A stretch of 24,461 bases of DNA from a bacterium (GCA_004559785.1 SFXD01000026.1:1-24461); one strand, 5' to 3'. Shown: positions 16,696 to 23,631, numbered from the stretch's first letter. Notes: a model not told the origin generated them from the letters alone. Numbers and translations: made by a program.

Positions 16696-18011
16696 AACGG
16701 CATACCTTTATAATAATTGAGAATCCTTGTAAGGTAATAGTTCTGCAGGCGGCTCTGCAGCAGCAGGGCACGGCTCTGTAGGAGCGTCACCGCTGCCGTC
16801 TGCACGTCGATGGCAGAGGCCAGCCCTTCCTCGTACTTCTGCCGGGTGAGGCACGATGCCACGCTGTCGGCCTCCACGCGTGCGGCGGCCTTGCGCATCT
16901 CCATGCAGCTGTTGCGATGGTCGGACGCCGTCTGCTCGACGAGCACACGCAGGTCGTCCCGTTTCTGAGCGAGGGTCTCACGCGCACGCTCCACGTTGTT
17001 CCGCTGCCGCCTTAGATTGGCAAACAGCCCGAGGCTGTTGAACAGCGGGATGGATACCGAGGCATACACATACTCGCCAAGGTTGTTGCGGAACTGGCTG
17101 CCGAAGCCGGATGCCCCCCTGACATCTACCTGGCGAAAGTAACTGGTGGATATGCCCGCACCCAACGAGATTGATGGGAAGAAGGCCCCGCGTGCCGAAC
17201 GCAGGCCAAGGCAAGCCGCCTTGAGGCTGTAGCCTGCCATCAGTACCGACGGGTTCCACGCACATGCCTGCTCGTAGAGTTCCCCCGCATAGCAGACCAC
17301 TGGGGGAGACGATGGCAGGGCAGCCGTATCGAGCACCAAGGGCTCGTCCACGGGAAAGTTCATCGTCGTCCTCAAGGCAAGCAGGGCATTGGAGAGCAGC
17401 CCCTCCTGGCGCGTCACCTCGCAGTCGTCCGCGGCGTACGTGGCACGCATCTGTGCCGTGTCGGCCTCGCTGCGCAGGCCTACCTCCACCATGGCGCGCG
17501 ACTGCACCAGCAGAGCCTTGCTCTCCTCCCGCTTCTGGCGGGCCAGCCGGAGCGCACCCATCTGGTAGACAGCGTCCACATACTGCCTGAGCACCTGCTG
17601 CGCCACCAGCTCCTTCTGGGCCAGCACCCCCTGCCGCCCCATGAGCACAGAGGCACGGGCGGCATGAAGGGCGTTGTACCGCTGCAGGCCGTCGAACACA
17701 GGCAGGGAGGCCGAAACGCCGTAATTGTTGTAGAAAGTACTGACCGTGGTGTACGTGTTGGTCTCAGGGTCGATGGCACGCCCGAAGTTCACCTGCCCGC
17801 TAACGCTTGCTCTAAGCGATGGCAGGAAGGCACCTGCCGCACGCATGCGCTCTGCCTCGTAGTCGGCGAGGCCGAGCTTGCCCGTGCGAACTTTGCGGCT
17901 GTGCTCCACGGCATACTGCATGCACTGGTCGACCGTCCACACGCTCTGCGCCGGGGCGGCGGCCGACAGCAGGGTCCATGCCATGAATAGTAATCGCTTC
18001 CTTCGTTTCAT
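16683..18011 (-). CDS. TolC-family outer-membrane efflux protein
   Basis: A 442-residue outer-membrane channel component for the exporter. The signal peptide covers ~1-22 (basic MKRRKR, hydrophobic run, AAPAQS). WTVDQCMQYAVEHS at 25-38 is the usual opening of the first TolC helix. The protein shows the twofold TolC plan: two long helical sections, each followed by a beta segment (GVSASLPVFDGLQRYNAL and YVYASVSIPLFNSLGLFANL). It is the first gene of the minus-strand operon tolC-adaptor-ATPase-permease. Its -7 box (18058-18051) gives a leader of about 30 bases. The gene is divergent from the two-component system. Confidence 0.93.
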   Translation of the reverse strand: MKRRKRLLFMAWTLLSAAAPAQSVWTVDQCMQYAVEHSRKVRTGKLGLADYEAERMRAAGAFLPSLRASVSGQVNFGRAIDPETNTYTTVSTFYNNYGVSASLPVFDGLQRYNALHAARASVLMGRQGVLAQKELVAQQVLRQYVDAVYQMGALRLARQKREESKALLVQSRAMVEVGLRSEADTAQMRATYAADDCEVTRQEGLLSNALLALRTTMNFPVDEPLVLDTAALPSSPPVVCYAGELYEQACAWNPSVLMAGYSLKAACLGLRSARGAFFPSISLGAGISTSYFRQVDVRGASGFGSQFRNNLGEYVYASVSIPLFNSLGLFANLRRQRNNVERARETLAQKRDDLRVLVEQTASDHRNSCMEMRKAAARVEADSVASCLTRQKYEEGLASAIDVQTAAVTLLQSRALLLQSRLQNYYLTRILNYYKGMPLWTE

Positions 18012-18050
18012 TGTCGTTTGCTTGTAGTAGGATTATTGCTTTTTCCACGG

Positions 18051-18081
18051 CAAAGTTACGCCTCATCCCCTGCTCCCGCAA
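18051..18081 (-). promoter_or_regulatory. promoter of the tolC-adaptor-ABC operon
   Basis: On the minus strand TTG (18081-18079) and TAACTTTG (18058-18051) are separated by 20 bases, the Bacteroidetes -33/-7 layout. The start would be near 18045, about 34 bases before the ATG. The box is embedded in GCGTAACTTTGC, the same 12 bases as the opposing promoter. No sigma-54 type GG-N10-GC element was recognised here. Confidence 0.7.
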
Positions 18082-18129
18082 GGAAAAAATGCCCTGCAGG
18101 CCGCCGACGGCAAAATATTTCTTCCACAT

Positions 18130-18146
18130 TGTATGAAAATCATACA
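18130..18146. promoter_or_regulatory. 17-bp perfect palindrome, candidate response-regulator operator
   Basis: TGTATGA-AAA-TCATACA is a perfect 7-3-7 inverted repeat in the 183-base gap between the divergent tolC and response-regulator genes. It lies about 33 bases upstream of the plus-strand -7 box and about 72 bases upstream of the minus-strand -7 box. The symmetry suits a dimeric Fis-type helix-turn-helix, as encoded by the adjacent regulator. That pairing is inference. Confidence 0.6.
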
Positions 18147-18178
18147 CCCATATATGCTCCCGTCCCGGATAATATGCG

Positions 18179-18186
18179 TAACTTTG
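18179..18186 (+). promoter_or_regulatory. -7 box of the two-component system operon
   Basis: TAACTTTG lies 8 bases before ATG 18195. No clear -33 element was seen at the proper distance. If used, the message starts near 18191-18194, so translation from 18195 would be leaderless, while the in-frame ATG at 18213 would leave about 20 bases of leader. Confidence 0.6.
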
Positions 18187-18194
18187 CAGCGCAC

Positions 18195-18737
18195 ATGGAA
18201 AAAAACACCTATATGGAGAAATACGGAAAGATACTTGCCGTGGATGACAATGCCGCCATCCTAACCGCACTAAGGTTCTGCCTGGGAGGCGCATTCCAGG
18301 ACGTAGTCACCATCAGCGACCCAGGCAAGATAATACCCACGATGGAAAAGGACAGCTTTGGCGCCGTGCTGCTCGACATGAACTTCACCCTGGGCGTGAA
18401 CACGGGACAGGACGGGCTGCTGTGGCTGAGGGCCATCACGAAGAAGTTCCCGCACATCCCCGTAGTGCTCCTAACGGCATACGGCGACATCGGACTGGCC
18501 GTGAAGGGTATGAAGGAGGGTGCTGCCGACTTCATGACTAAGCCGTGGGACAACAACAAACTGATAGGCGTGCTGCGAGACGCCATCGACAGAAGCCGCA
18601 AGGTGGCTCCACTGGAGGAAGTGACCACCGACTATGTACACAAGGTGGTGGAGCGATGCGACGGCAACATCAGCGAGGCCGCCAAGCTGCTGGGCATCAC
18701 CCGGCAGACTCTGTATGCAAAGATGAAGAGGCCATGA
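18195..18737 (+). CDS. response regulator: receiver plus Fis-type HTH, no AAA+ domain
   Basis: A 180-residue response regulator. The receiver covers ~10-132: acid pocket D17-D18, phospho-acceptor D61 (VLLDMNF), T94 (LLTAYGD) and K116 (MTKPWDN). After a short linker, residues ~146-180 form a Fis-type helix-turn-helix (GNISEAAKLLGITRQTLYAKMK) that recognises DNA. The receiver wording resembles Bacteroidetes NtrC-family regulators, but the ~230-residue sigma-54 activating AAA+ module is absent, giving a PrrA/RegA/ActR-like architecture. It should therefore act with the ordinary sigma factor. The start could also be ATG 18213 (174 aa). The gene overlaps the histidine kinase by 4 nt (ATGA), and it likely controls itself and the divergent exporter. 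Confidence 0.9.
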   Translation: MEKNTYMEKYGKILAVDDNAAILTALRFCLGGAFQDVVTISDPGKIIPTMEKDSFGAVLLDMNFTLGVNTGQDGLLWLRAITKKFPHIPVVLLTAYGDIGLAVKGMKEGAADFMTKPWDNNKLIGVLRDAIDRSRKVAPLEEVTTDYVHKVVERCDGNISEAAKLLGITRQTLYAKMKRP

Positions 18738-19600
18738 CCATTACGCTGACACATACACATCTGTGGATACTGCTGGCCGTCGCCTTGACGGCAACTTGCT
18801 ACATAGTTCGCCACCAACGTAGGCTAAAACGACGCGCCCACCTGATGCGCGAGGCAATGCGCAACCACGACTTCACGTTCAGCCTGCCCGTGGTGGGATG
18901 GTTGCCGGGAGAACGAGCCTTGCTGCGCACCCTCAACGCCTTGGGGCATGACATGCGCATGCTGGTGGCACGGAACGAGGTGGAATCGTGGCAACGGCTC
19001 ACTCGCGTGCTGACGCATGAGATAATGAATGCCACGGCACCAATATGCAGCATCAGCCAGACACTACTGGAAAATCCGCCCTCGAAAGCCTCGGAATACA
19101 AGGAAGGCATCCTCACCATCCACGACATATCACACCACCTCTATGCCTTCGTGGAAAACTACCGCAAGCTGACACAGATCCAGAAGCCCTGCCGAACGGC
19201 CGTGGACCTGAACGCCTTTGCAGCCAAGATACGCACTACGAACACATCGCTAAATTGGAAAATGGAGATTCCGCAGGATACCATCGTGCTGACGGACGAG
19301 CAGATGCTAACGCAGGTGGTGCTAAACCTCGTGAAAAACGCAGTGGAGGCAGAGGCTGACACGATATGCTTCCAATGGACGGATTCCCTGCTGGTGAGCA
19401 ACGACGGCAAGAACATCCCGGCAGAGGTGAGCCGCAACATCTTCGTCCCATTCTTCACTACCAAGCCACAAGGCTCAGGCATCGGGCTTCCCCTCTCGCG
19501 CCAACTCATGATTTACCAGGGAGGAGACCTCACGCTACTTGACCCTCCGGTGGCGGGCTACCACGTCACATTCTCGATTTCGTTGCAAACAGCCAACTAA
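18734..19600 (+). CDS. sensor histidine kinase, single membrane helix, no visible sensor domain
   Basis: A 288-residue histidine kinase, partner of the overlapping response regulator. One hydrophobic helix lies at ~8-25, and a short basic/HAMP-like linker follows. No periplasmic loop or recognisable PAS/GAF domain is present, so the signal is probably sensed within the membrane or through a partner. The H-box is RLTRVLTHEIMNATAPI with H95. The ATPase motifs are the N-box VLNLVKNAVEA (N198/N202), G1 SNDGKNIP (D224), F-box FVPFFTTK and G2 GSGIGLPLSRQL (247-258). The start at 18734 is set by the ATGA overlap; the longer frame upstream is a shadow of the regulator gene. It ends 69 bases before the convergent thioesterase stop. 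Confidence 0.92.
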   Translation: MTITLTHTHLWILLAVALTATCYIVRHQRRLKRRAHLMREAMRNHDFTFSLPVVGWLPGERALLRTLNALGHDMRMLVARNEVESWQRLTRVLTHEIMNATAPICSISQTLLENPPSKASEYKEGILTIHDISHHLYAFVENYRKLTQIQKPCRTAVDLNAFAAKIRTTNTSLNWKMEIPQDTIVLTDEQMLTQVVLNLVKNAVEAEADTICFQWTDSLLVSNDGKNIPAEVSRNIFVPFFTTKPQGSGIGLPLSRQLMIYQGGDLTLLDPPVAGYHVTFSISLQTAN

Positions 19601-19634
19601 CCGCCGTCTTACCCGGAGGCTGCCCGGGATAGCC

Positions 19635-19661
19635 GTAGCTGACCATGCTGCACAAAGCTAC
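19635..19661. terminator. weak hairpin between convergent genes
   Basis: GTAGCT (19635-19640) and AGCTAC (19656-19661) are inverted around 15 bases in the gap between the histidine kinase and the thioesterase. There is no T-run. It may be a weak bidirectional terminator; low support. Confidence 0.25.
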
Positions 19662-19669
19662 CCAGCCCC

Positions 19670-20044
19670 CTATCCCATCTTGGCAAGGAAACGCTGGCGG
19701 TCGACGATGAAGCGGACATGACTGCCACTGCCGAGAAGCCTGCCCTCGCCGTCGTGCGCCTCTATGTCGAAACTGAGTTTCCTGCCCTCCACAGCCGTCA
19801 GCCGTGCCGTGGCAGTAACGGAGGCTCCCGGGGGAGTAGGCATCAGGTGGCTACTGGATATTTGTCCGCCTACCGTAGTGCAACCTTCAGGCAGGCTTCC
19901 CGCAACAGCCATCATGGCGGCATTCTCCATGAGGGCAAGCATGGCAGGGGTAGCCAGCACACCAAGGTCGCCGCTACCTACGGCCTCTGCCAACTTGTCG
20001 TGGGTTACGAGCATGGAGGAAGTATGTGTCAATCCTATTTCCAT
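19670..20044 (-). CDS. hotdog-fold thioesterase, FlK-like
   Basis: A 124-residue single hotdog-fold protein expected to hydrolyse a short acyl-CoA or related thioester; the physiological substrate is unknown. It matches the fluoroacetyl-CoA thioesterase-like group. ATPAMLALMENAAMMA gives T32 and E40, and SSSHLMPTPPG gives H66, corresponding to the Thr-Glu-His set of FlK. VTATARLTAVEGRKLSFDIEAHD is the usual long hotdog strand pair. ATG 20044 is preferred because relatives begin MEIGL.HT; ATG 20074 would add ten residues. It is the last gene of a minus-strand cluster, 30 bases after the 69-residue protein, so it may be co-transcribed with trmD and the kinase pair. Confidence 0.85.
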   Translation of the reverse strand: MEIGLTHTSSMLVTHDKLAEAVGSGDLGVLATPAMLALMENAAMMAVAGSLPEGCTTVGGQISSSHLMPTPPGASVTATARLTAVEGRKLSFDIEAHDGEGRLLGSGSHVRFIVDRQRFLAKMG

Positions 20045-20074
20045 GATTTCATTTCTTTCCAAGTTCACTATCAA

Positions 20075-20284
20075 TCATTTTCCAACGCGCCTTGCAAGAG
20101 GGTCACCCGCGACGTTAAGGTTTCCACCGGCACCACTTTCGGGTACGAAGTTTACTATCCTGCCCTCCCTGGACACCACAAGCGTCTGTCCCGTCAGGGA
20201 GGCACGCTCCAGCAGGCGTCTATGGGCAAGCACGATACCCTCGTCTATCTTGCGCTGCATGTCCATAATGTCCTTGTCGTTCAT
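20075..20284 (-). CDS. 69-residue protein coupled to the zeta-like kinase, candidate antitoxin
   Basis: A small protein of unknown function. I recognise no named domain. Residues 1-30 look helical and amphipathic (MQRKIDEGIVLAHRRLLERA), followed by a strand-turn-strand (QTLVVSREGRIVNFVP, ~33-48) and a Gly/Asn-rich, probably flexible basic tail. Its ATG overlaps the kinase stop by 4 nt (ATGA), so it is translated after the kinase and probably in proportion to it. Size, coupling and position suggest a partner of the kinase, perhaps an antitoxin or an adaptor; this is inference. A longer in-frame start at 20401 exists, but the extra sequence is a shadow of the kinase gene. Confidence 0.7.
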   Translation of the reverse strand: MNDKDIMDMQRKIDEGIVLAHRRLLERASLTGQTLVVSREGRIVNFVPESGAGGNLNVAGDPLARRVGK

Positions 20285-20970
20285 TCGTCCAAGCCCTCCT
20301 GCTGCTTTGAATAGAGTTGTTCGAGTCGTGAATAACGTTGCTTGTCGAAAATCTCCACCTTGTCCAAGGCGTTGCCGCTCGCAACCTTCACGGCAGGGCA
20401 ATCGCTGTTGTCATACAGTGCCCAATGGTCGCACACGGGCATGTAGAGCCTGAAGAGGTTCTGCAACCCAGCCTCATAGCGGCGCAGTATCACGTCGGTC
20501 GGTATGTTGTGGCCGCCAAGGCTCACCCTCTTGGCAACCCTGAGTATAGCCTGCTCGGGCGTACTGAGCGAGAAGAAGAGCAAGGTGACGAAATACCCTC
20601 TCCTCTTGGCCTGCTGAATGAGCTTGACGTACGAGCGTGTGGCAAGGGTGGTCTCGAAGGCGAATGTCTCCCCTTCCTTGAGCAGGTGTATGATGCGGTC
20701 TATCATGAGCCTGCCAGCCTGTATAGCCACTCCCTCGGGATTGAACGGGGATAGCCCTGCTGCAATCTCGTCGGCATTGACGAACTCCCTGCACTTGAGC
20801 ATCTCCGGCAGGACGGTGAACGATGCCGTGGTCTTGCCGGCACCATTGCAACCTGCTATGATGTATAGATTCATGTTGGCAGGCCTTTTCTGCGCTCGGC
20901 CAAACCCGAACAGGCCAGGCTTTTCCTCTCGCCTGTCATTGGAAGCATTGGGTTTATTCTGTTCGTTCAT
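20281..20970 (-). CDS. zeta-toxin-like P-loop kinase (COG4185 type)
   Basis: A 229-residue P-loop kinase related to zeta toxins, which phosphorylate UDP-N-acetylglucosamine. Walker A is GCNGAGKT (40-47). The putative acceptor-activating acid is D67 in FVNADEIA. FAFETTLATRSY (103-114) and RVSLGGHNIPTDVILRRY (158-175) are hallmarks of the COG4185 'predicted ABC-type ATPase/kinase' branch, not of plasmid zeta toxins. Residues 1-32 are a Pro/Gly/Lys-rich tail that family members usually lack; ATG 20874 (MNLYIIAG) is a good alternative start and would remove it. It lies 61 bases after trmD and overlaps the 69-residue gene by 4 nt. Toxicity has not been shown for most chromosomal members. Confidence 0.85.
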   Translation of the reverse strand: MNEQNKPNASNDRREEKPGLFGFGRAQKRPANMNLYIIAGCNGAGKTTASFTVLPEMLKCREFVNADEIAAGLSPFNPEGVAIQAGRLMIDRIIHLLKEGETFAFETTLATRSYVKLIQQAKRRGYFVTLLFFSLSTPEQAILRVAKRVSLGGHNIPTDVILRRYEAGLQNLFRLYMPVCDHWALYDNSDCPAVKVASGNALDKVEIFDKQRYSRLEQLYSKQQEGLDE

Positions 20971-21031
20971 TGTGTATATCGTTAATGTACATAAGTTTCC
21001 TATTCACGTGGCTACGCACCGGCAGCCAACA

Positions 21032-21724
21032 CTATTCGAGGGGAGTGCCACGCAGCAGGTCGGGCCTTAGCCTCCTGGTACGCTCGATGCTCTGCTGGAG
21101 CTCCCATTCCTTGATTCTCGCCTCGTGCCCCGAGAGAAGCACGTCGGGAACCCTGCCCCAATCCTTGTACTCGGCGGGACGTGTATATACGGGAGCCGCC
21201 AGAAGATTGTCCTGAAACGAGTCTGACAAGGCACTCTGCTCGTCTCCGATGGCACCCGGGAGTATGCGGACGATGGCATCCGTCATGACGGCAGCCGCCA
21301 GTTCCCCGCCCGTCAGCACGTAGTCGCCAATGCTGACCTCCTTGGTTATGAGGTGCTCCCTCACCCGGTAGTCGATACCCTTGTAGTGCCCGCACAGTAT
21401 GATGATGTTGCCGCACAGGCTTAGCTTGTTTGCCATGGGCTGGCTGAACTGCTCTCCGTCGGGTGTGGTGAATATTACCTCGTCGTAATGCCGCTCACTC
21501 TTGAGCTGGCTGATGCAACGATCTATAGGCTCGCATTGCATCACCATGCCTGCAAATCCACCAAAGGGATAGTCGTCCACACGGCGCCACTTGTCGAGCG
21601 TATAGTCGCGGAGGTTGTGGACATGTATCTCTACGAGTCCCTTCTTCTGTGCACGACCTACTATGGACTCCTTGGTGAAGTTCTCAAGCAATTCGGGCAA
21701 TACGGTTATTATGTCTATTCTCAT
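21032..21724 (-). CDS. trmD: tRNA (guanine-37-N1)-methyltransferase
   Basis: A 230-residue SPOUT methyltransferase that adds a methyl group to N1 of G37 next to the anticodon, preventing +1 frameshifting. The start MRIDIITVLPEL is the family's usual opening. VDDYPFGGFAGMVM (49-62), LCGHYKGIDYRV (~109-120, the knot) and SIGDYVLTGGELAA (~131-144) are diagnostic. RPAEYKDWGRVPDVLLSGHEARI lies in the C-terminal tRNA-binding domain. The length is near the family norm (~225-255). It appears to head a minus-strand cluster with the kinase pair and thioesterase. It has a 124-base upstream gap carrying three 16-base repeats. Confidence 0.97.
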   Translation of the reverse strand: MRIDIITVLPELLENFTKESIVGRAQKKGLVEIHVHNLRDYTLDKWRRVDDYPFGGFAGMVMQCEPIDRCISQLKSERHYDEVIFTTPDGEQFSQPMANKLSLCGNIIILCGHYKGIDYRVREHLITKEVSIGDYVLTGGELAAAVMTDAIVRILPGAIGDEQSALSDSFQDNLLAAPVYTRPAEYKDWGRVPDVLLSGHEARIKEWELQQSIERTRRLRPDLLRGTPLE

Positions 21725-21741
21725 TCTTCGTAATGTTATGA

Positions 21742-21789
21742 TATGTATTGCGTAACGCTATTATTGCGTACTGGATTTATTGAGTACTG
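21742..21789 (-). repeat. three tandem imperfect 16-bp repeats upstream of trmD
   Basis: Read on the minus strand, the units are CAGTACTCAATAAATC (21789-21774), CAGTACGCAATAATAG (21773-21758) and CGTTACGCAATACATA (21757-21742). The shared core is about TAC-K-CAATA at a strict 16-base period. They end 18 bases before the trmD ATG, so they may overlap its promoter. Confidence 0.65.
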
Positions 21790-21848
21790 CTATGTGTCTA
21801 CCTGTCTCCGAGCACTTGCGTCCGACCCACCTGTGACTATGGAAAATG

Positions 21849-22757
21849 CTAATCCACAAGCCCCACAATCTCACGCACGGACTTGAAGCCATGGCGGTCG
21901 AGATACTCGCCTATTCCCTTGGCTACCTTTACGGTTATCGCAGGGTCAACGAAGTTGGCGGTACCTATCTCTACTGCCGTTGCCCCGGCAAGGAGGAACT
22001 CGATTGCATCGGTTGCTGAACTTATGCCTCCAAGCCCTATGACGGGAATGCTTACGGCATGTGCCACCTGATACACCATTCTCAGGGCAACTGGCTTGAT
22101 GCACGGACCGCTCAATCCACCAGTACCTATGCTGAGCACCCTCTTGCGCCTCTCGGCATCTATCGCCATGCCCATAAGGGTATTTATCAGGCTTACCGCA
22201 TCCGCACCGGCATCCTGCACGGCAAGGGCGATGTCCGTTATGCTCGTCACGTTGGGCGACAGTTTCACTATCAGCGTCTTGCCGTATGCCTTCCTGACGG
22301 CTTTCACCACGCTGGCAGCCCCTTCCGTCGTGGTACCGAAAGCCATTCCACCATGCCTTACGTTGGGACACGATATGTTCAGCTCAATGGCAGGGATTGC
22401 CTCCAACTGTCCAATCCTGGCAGCACACTCGGCATAGTCCTCGGGCGTATTGCCAGAGACGTTCACTATCATGTTGGTGCCAATGTCCTTGATGCGTGGA
22501 TAGATGTTGTTGCAGAAGTAGTCTACTCCCTTGTTCTGGAGTCCTACGCAATTGAGCATTCCACGTGCCGTCTCCGCCATGCGCGGATATGGGTTTCCCT
22601 CGCGCTGATGCAGGGTAGTACCCTTCACTATCACGGCACCTATCTCTTCGAGGTTCACGAAATCCTGGAACTCCAGCCCATAGCCGAACGTTCCACTTGC
22701 CGTCATCACGGGATTGCAGAGCCTGAGCCCTGCCAAGTCTGTAGTCAGATCTGCCAT
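21849..22757 (-). CDS. pyrD: dihydroorotate dehydrogenase, class 1B catalytic subunit
   Basis: A 302-residue FMN-binding TIM-barrel enzyme that oxidises dihydroorotate to orotate in pyrimidine synthesis. Catalytic C130 lies in ELNISCPNV; class 1 enzymes use Cys where class 2 uses Ser. N127, K45 (IVKGTT) and K165 (IVKLSPN) are FMN/substrate contacts. GLGGISSATDAIEFLLAGA near the end is the phosphate-binding part. It overlaps the pyrK stop by 13 bases; the pair forms the NAD-linked PyrD2-PyrK2 complex in the cytosol. The final residues (GLVD) are complete, and 124 bases separate it from trmD. Confidence 0.96.
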   Translation of the reverse strand: MADLTTDLAGLRLCNPVMTASGTFGYGLEFQDFVNLEEIGAVIVKGTTLHQREGNPYPRMAETARGMLNCVGLQNKGVDYFCNNIYPRIKDIGTNMIVNVSGNTPEDYAECAARIGQLEAIPAIELNISCPNVRHGGMAFGTTTEGAASVVKAVRKAYGKTLIVKLSPNVTSITDIALAVQDAGADAVSLINTLMGMAIDAERRKRVLSIGTGGLSGPCIKPVALRMVYQVAHAVSIPVIGLGGISSATDAIEFLLAGATAVEIGTANFVDPAITVKVAKGIGEYLDRHGFKSVREIVGLVD

Positions 22758-23521
22758 TTTAGTCTGTTTATGTTAAATACCGGCCCTTCCTTGCACACGC
22801 ATAAATGCCCGTCTATGGTGTCCTCGACACAGCATAGGCAAGCACCAACTCCGCAAGCCATGACATTCTCAAGGCTCACCTCGCACTCTGCCCCAACGGA
22901 CCGTGCGTACCTTGCCACGGCCTTCATCATTGGACCTGGACCGCATACAGCTATCCTGTCAAAGACATTCTGTCCGAGCACGCTGTGGTTCGTGACAAGC
23001 CCCTTCTCGCCTTCAGAACCATCCTCAGTGGTGATGTACACGTCGCCCAATGTACGGAAGATATCTGTCAACATCAAGTCCGATGCACGTCTTGCCCCAA
23101 GCAGGAAGGAAGGCTTCTGCCCTGCCTCCACCATGACCTTGCCCAGAAACAAAAGTGGGGCTATGCCCACTCCTCCCCCTACCAACAGCATCCGCTCTGA
23201 CGAATCGGAAGGCAACGTAAAGCCATTGCCCAAAGGGAGCACGGCGTTCAGGGTATCGCCAGGCTTCAGGGCAGCAAGGCTACGAGTGCCGTCACCCACC
23301 ATCTGTACCAGGAACCATACTTCGTTTCTCTCCCTGTCGACGTTGTTTATACTGATAGGCCTGCGCAGGTATGTCTCCTTGCTTAGGTCCATGCGCAACT
23401 GCGCAAACTGACCTGGTAGCATTTCTGGCAGACACCCCTTGAGATTTGTTGCCTTGACAAGCAAGAAACGACCTTGTAGGGGTGTCACCTCCGCTACACT
23501 CAAGTCCAATATATACTTCAT
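22745..23521 (-). CDS. pyrK: dihydroorotate dehydrogenase electron-transfer subunit
   Basis: A 258-residue FAD and [2Fe-2S] protein passing electrons from PyrD to NAD+. The FAD motif is RRPISI (53-58) and the NAD-binding glycine run is GGGVGIAPL (115-123). AVCGPGPMM (191-199) is the ferredoxin-reductase signature. The iron-sulfur cysteines are C223, C228 and C231 in MACGVGACLCC, with C243 in CVCKEGPVF; C230 and C241 are extra neighbours. ATG 23521 follows a short AT-rich leader and a near-consensus -7 box. It is first in the pyrK-pyrD pair, an order common in Bacteroidetes as I recall. Confidence 0.95.
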   Translation of the reverse strand: MKYILDLSVAEVTPLQGRFLLVKATNLKGCLPEMLPGQFAQLRMDLSKETYLRRPISINNVDRERNEVWFLVQMVGDGTRSLAALKPGDTLNAVLPLGNGFTLPSDSSERMLLVGGGVGIAPLLFLGKVMVEAGQKPSFLLGARRASDLMLTDIFRTLGDVYITTEDGSEGEKGLVTNHSVLGQNVFDRIAVCGPGPMMKAVARYARSVGAECEVSLENVMACGVGACLCCVEDTIDGHLCVCKEGPVFNINRLKWQI

Positions 23522-23549
23522 TACATTATCTATATTATAATTGGTATTG

Positions 23550-23557
23550 CGAAGATA
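23550..23557 (-). promoter_or_regulatory. -7 box candidate for pyrK-pyrD
   Basis: On the minus strand TATCTTCG differs from TAnnTTTG at one position. Transcription would start near 23543, giving a leader of about 20 bases. It sits right beside the terminator hairpin that would block read-through from upstream. Confidence 0.4.
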
Positions 23558-23559
23558 TG

Positions 23560-23600
23560 AAAAAATCCCAAGACTCCATACATGGTGGTGGGATTTTTTT
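23560..23600. terminator. two-way intrinsic terminator upstream of pyrK
   Basis: AAAAAATCCCA (23560-23570) pairs perfectly with TGGGATTTTTT (23589-23599). A-run and T-run flank the stem on either side, so it works as a U-tailed hairpin from both strands. It separates pyrK from the region to the right. Confidence 0.75.
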
Positions 23601-23631
23601 CGGCAGCAAGCATCATTTGATTCCAGAGCTG

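Noticed and set aside
18012..18194. Sigma-54 promoter, expected if the regulator were a full NtrC type
   Set aside because: No TGGCAC-N5-TTGCA-like element was found; standard -33/-7 boxes fit both sides, and the regulator lacks the AAA+ domain.
22059..23411. 450-codon plus-strand frame opposite pyrD/pyrK
   Set aside because: Both minus-strand genes have full catalytic motifs, and the plus frame shows no recognisable domain or promoter.
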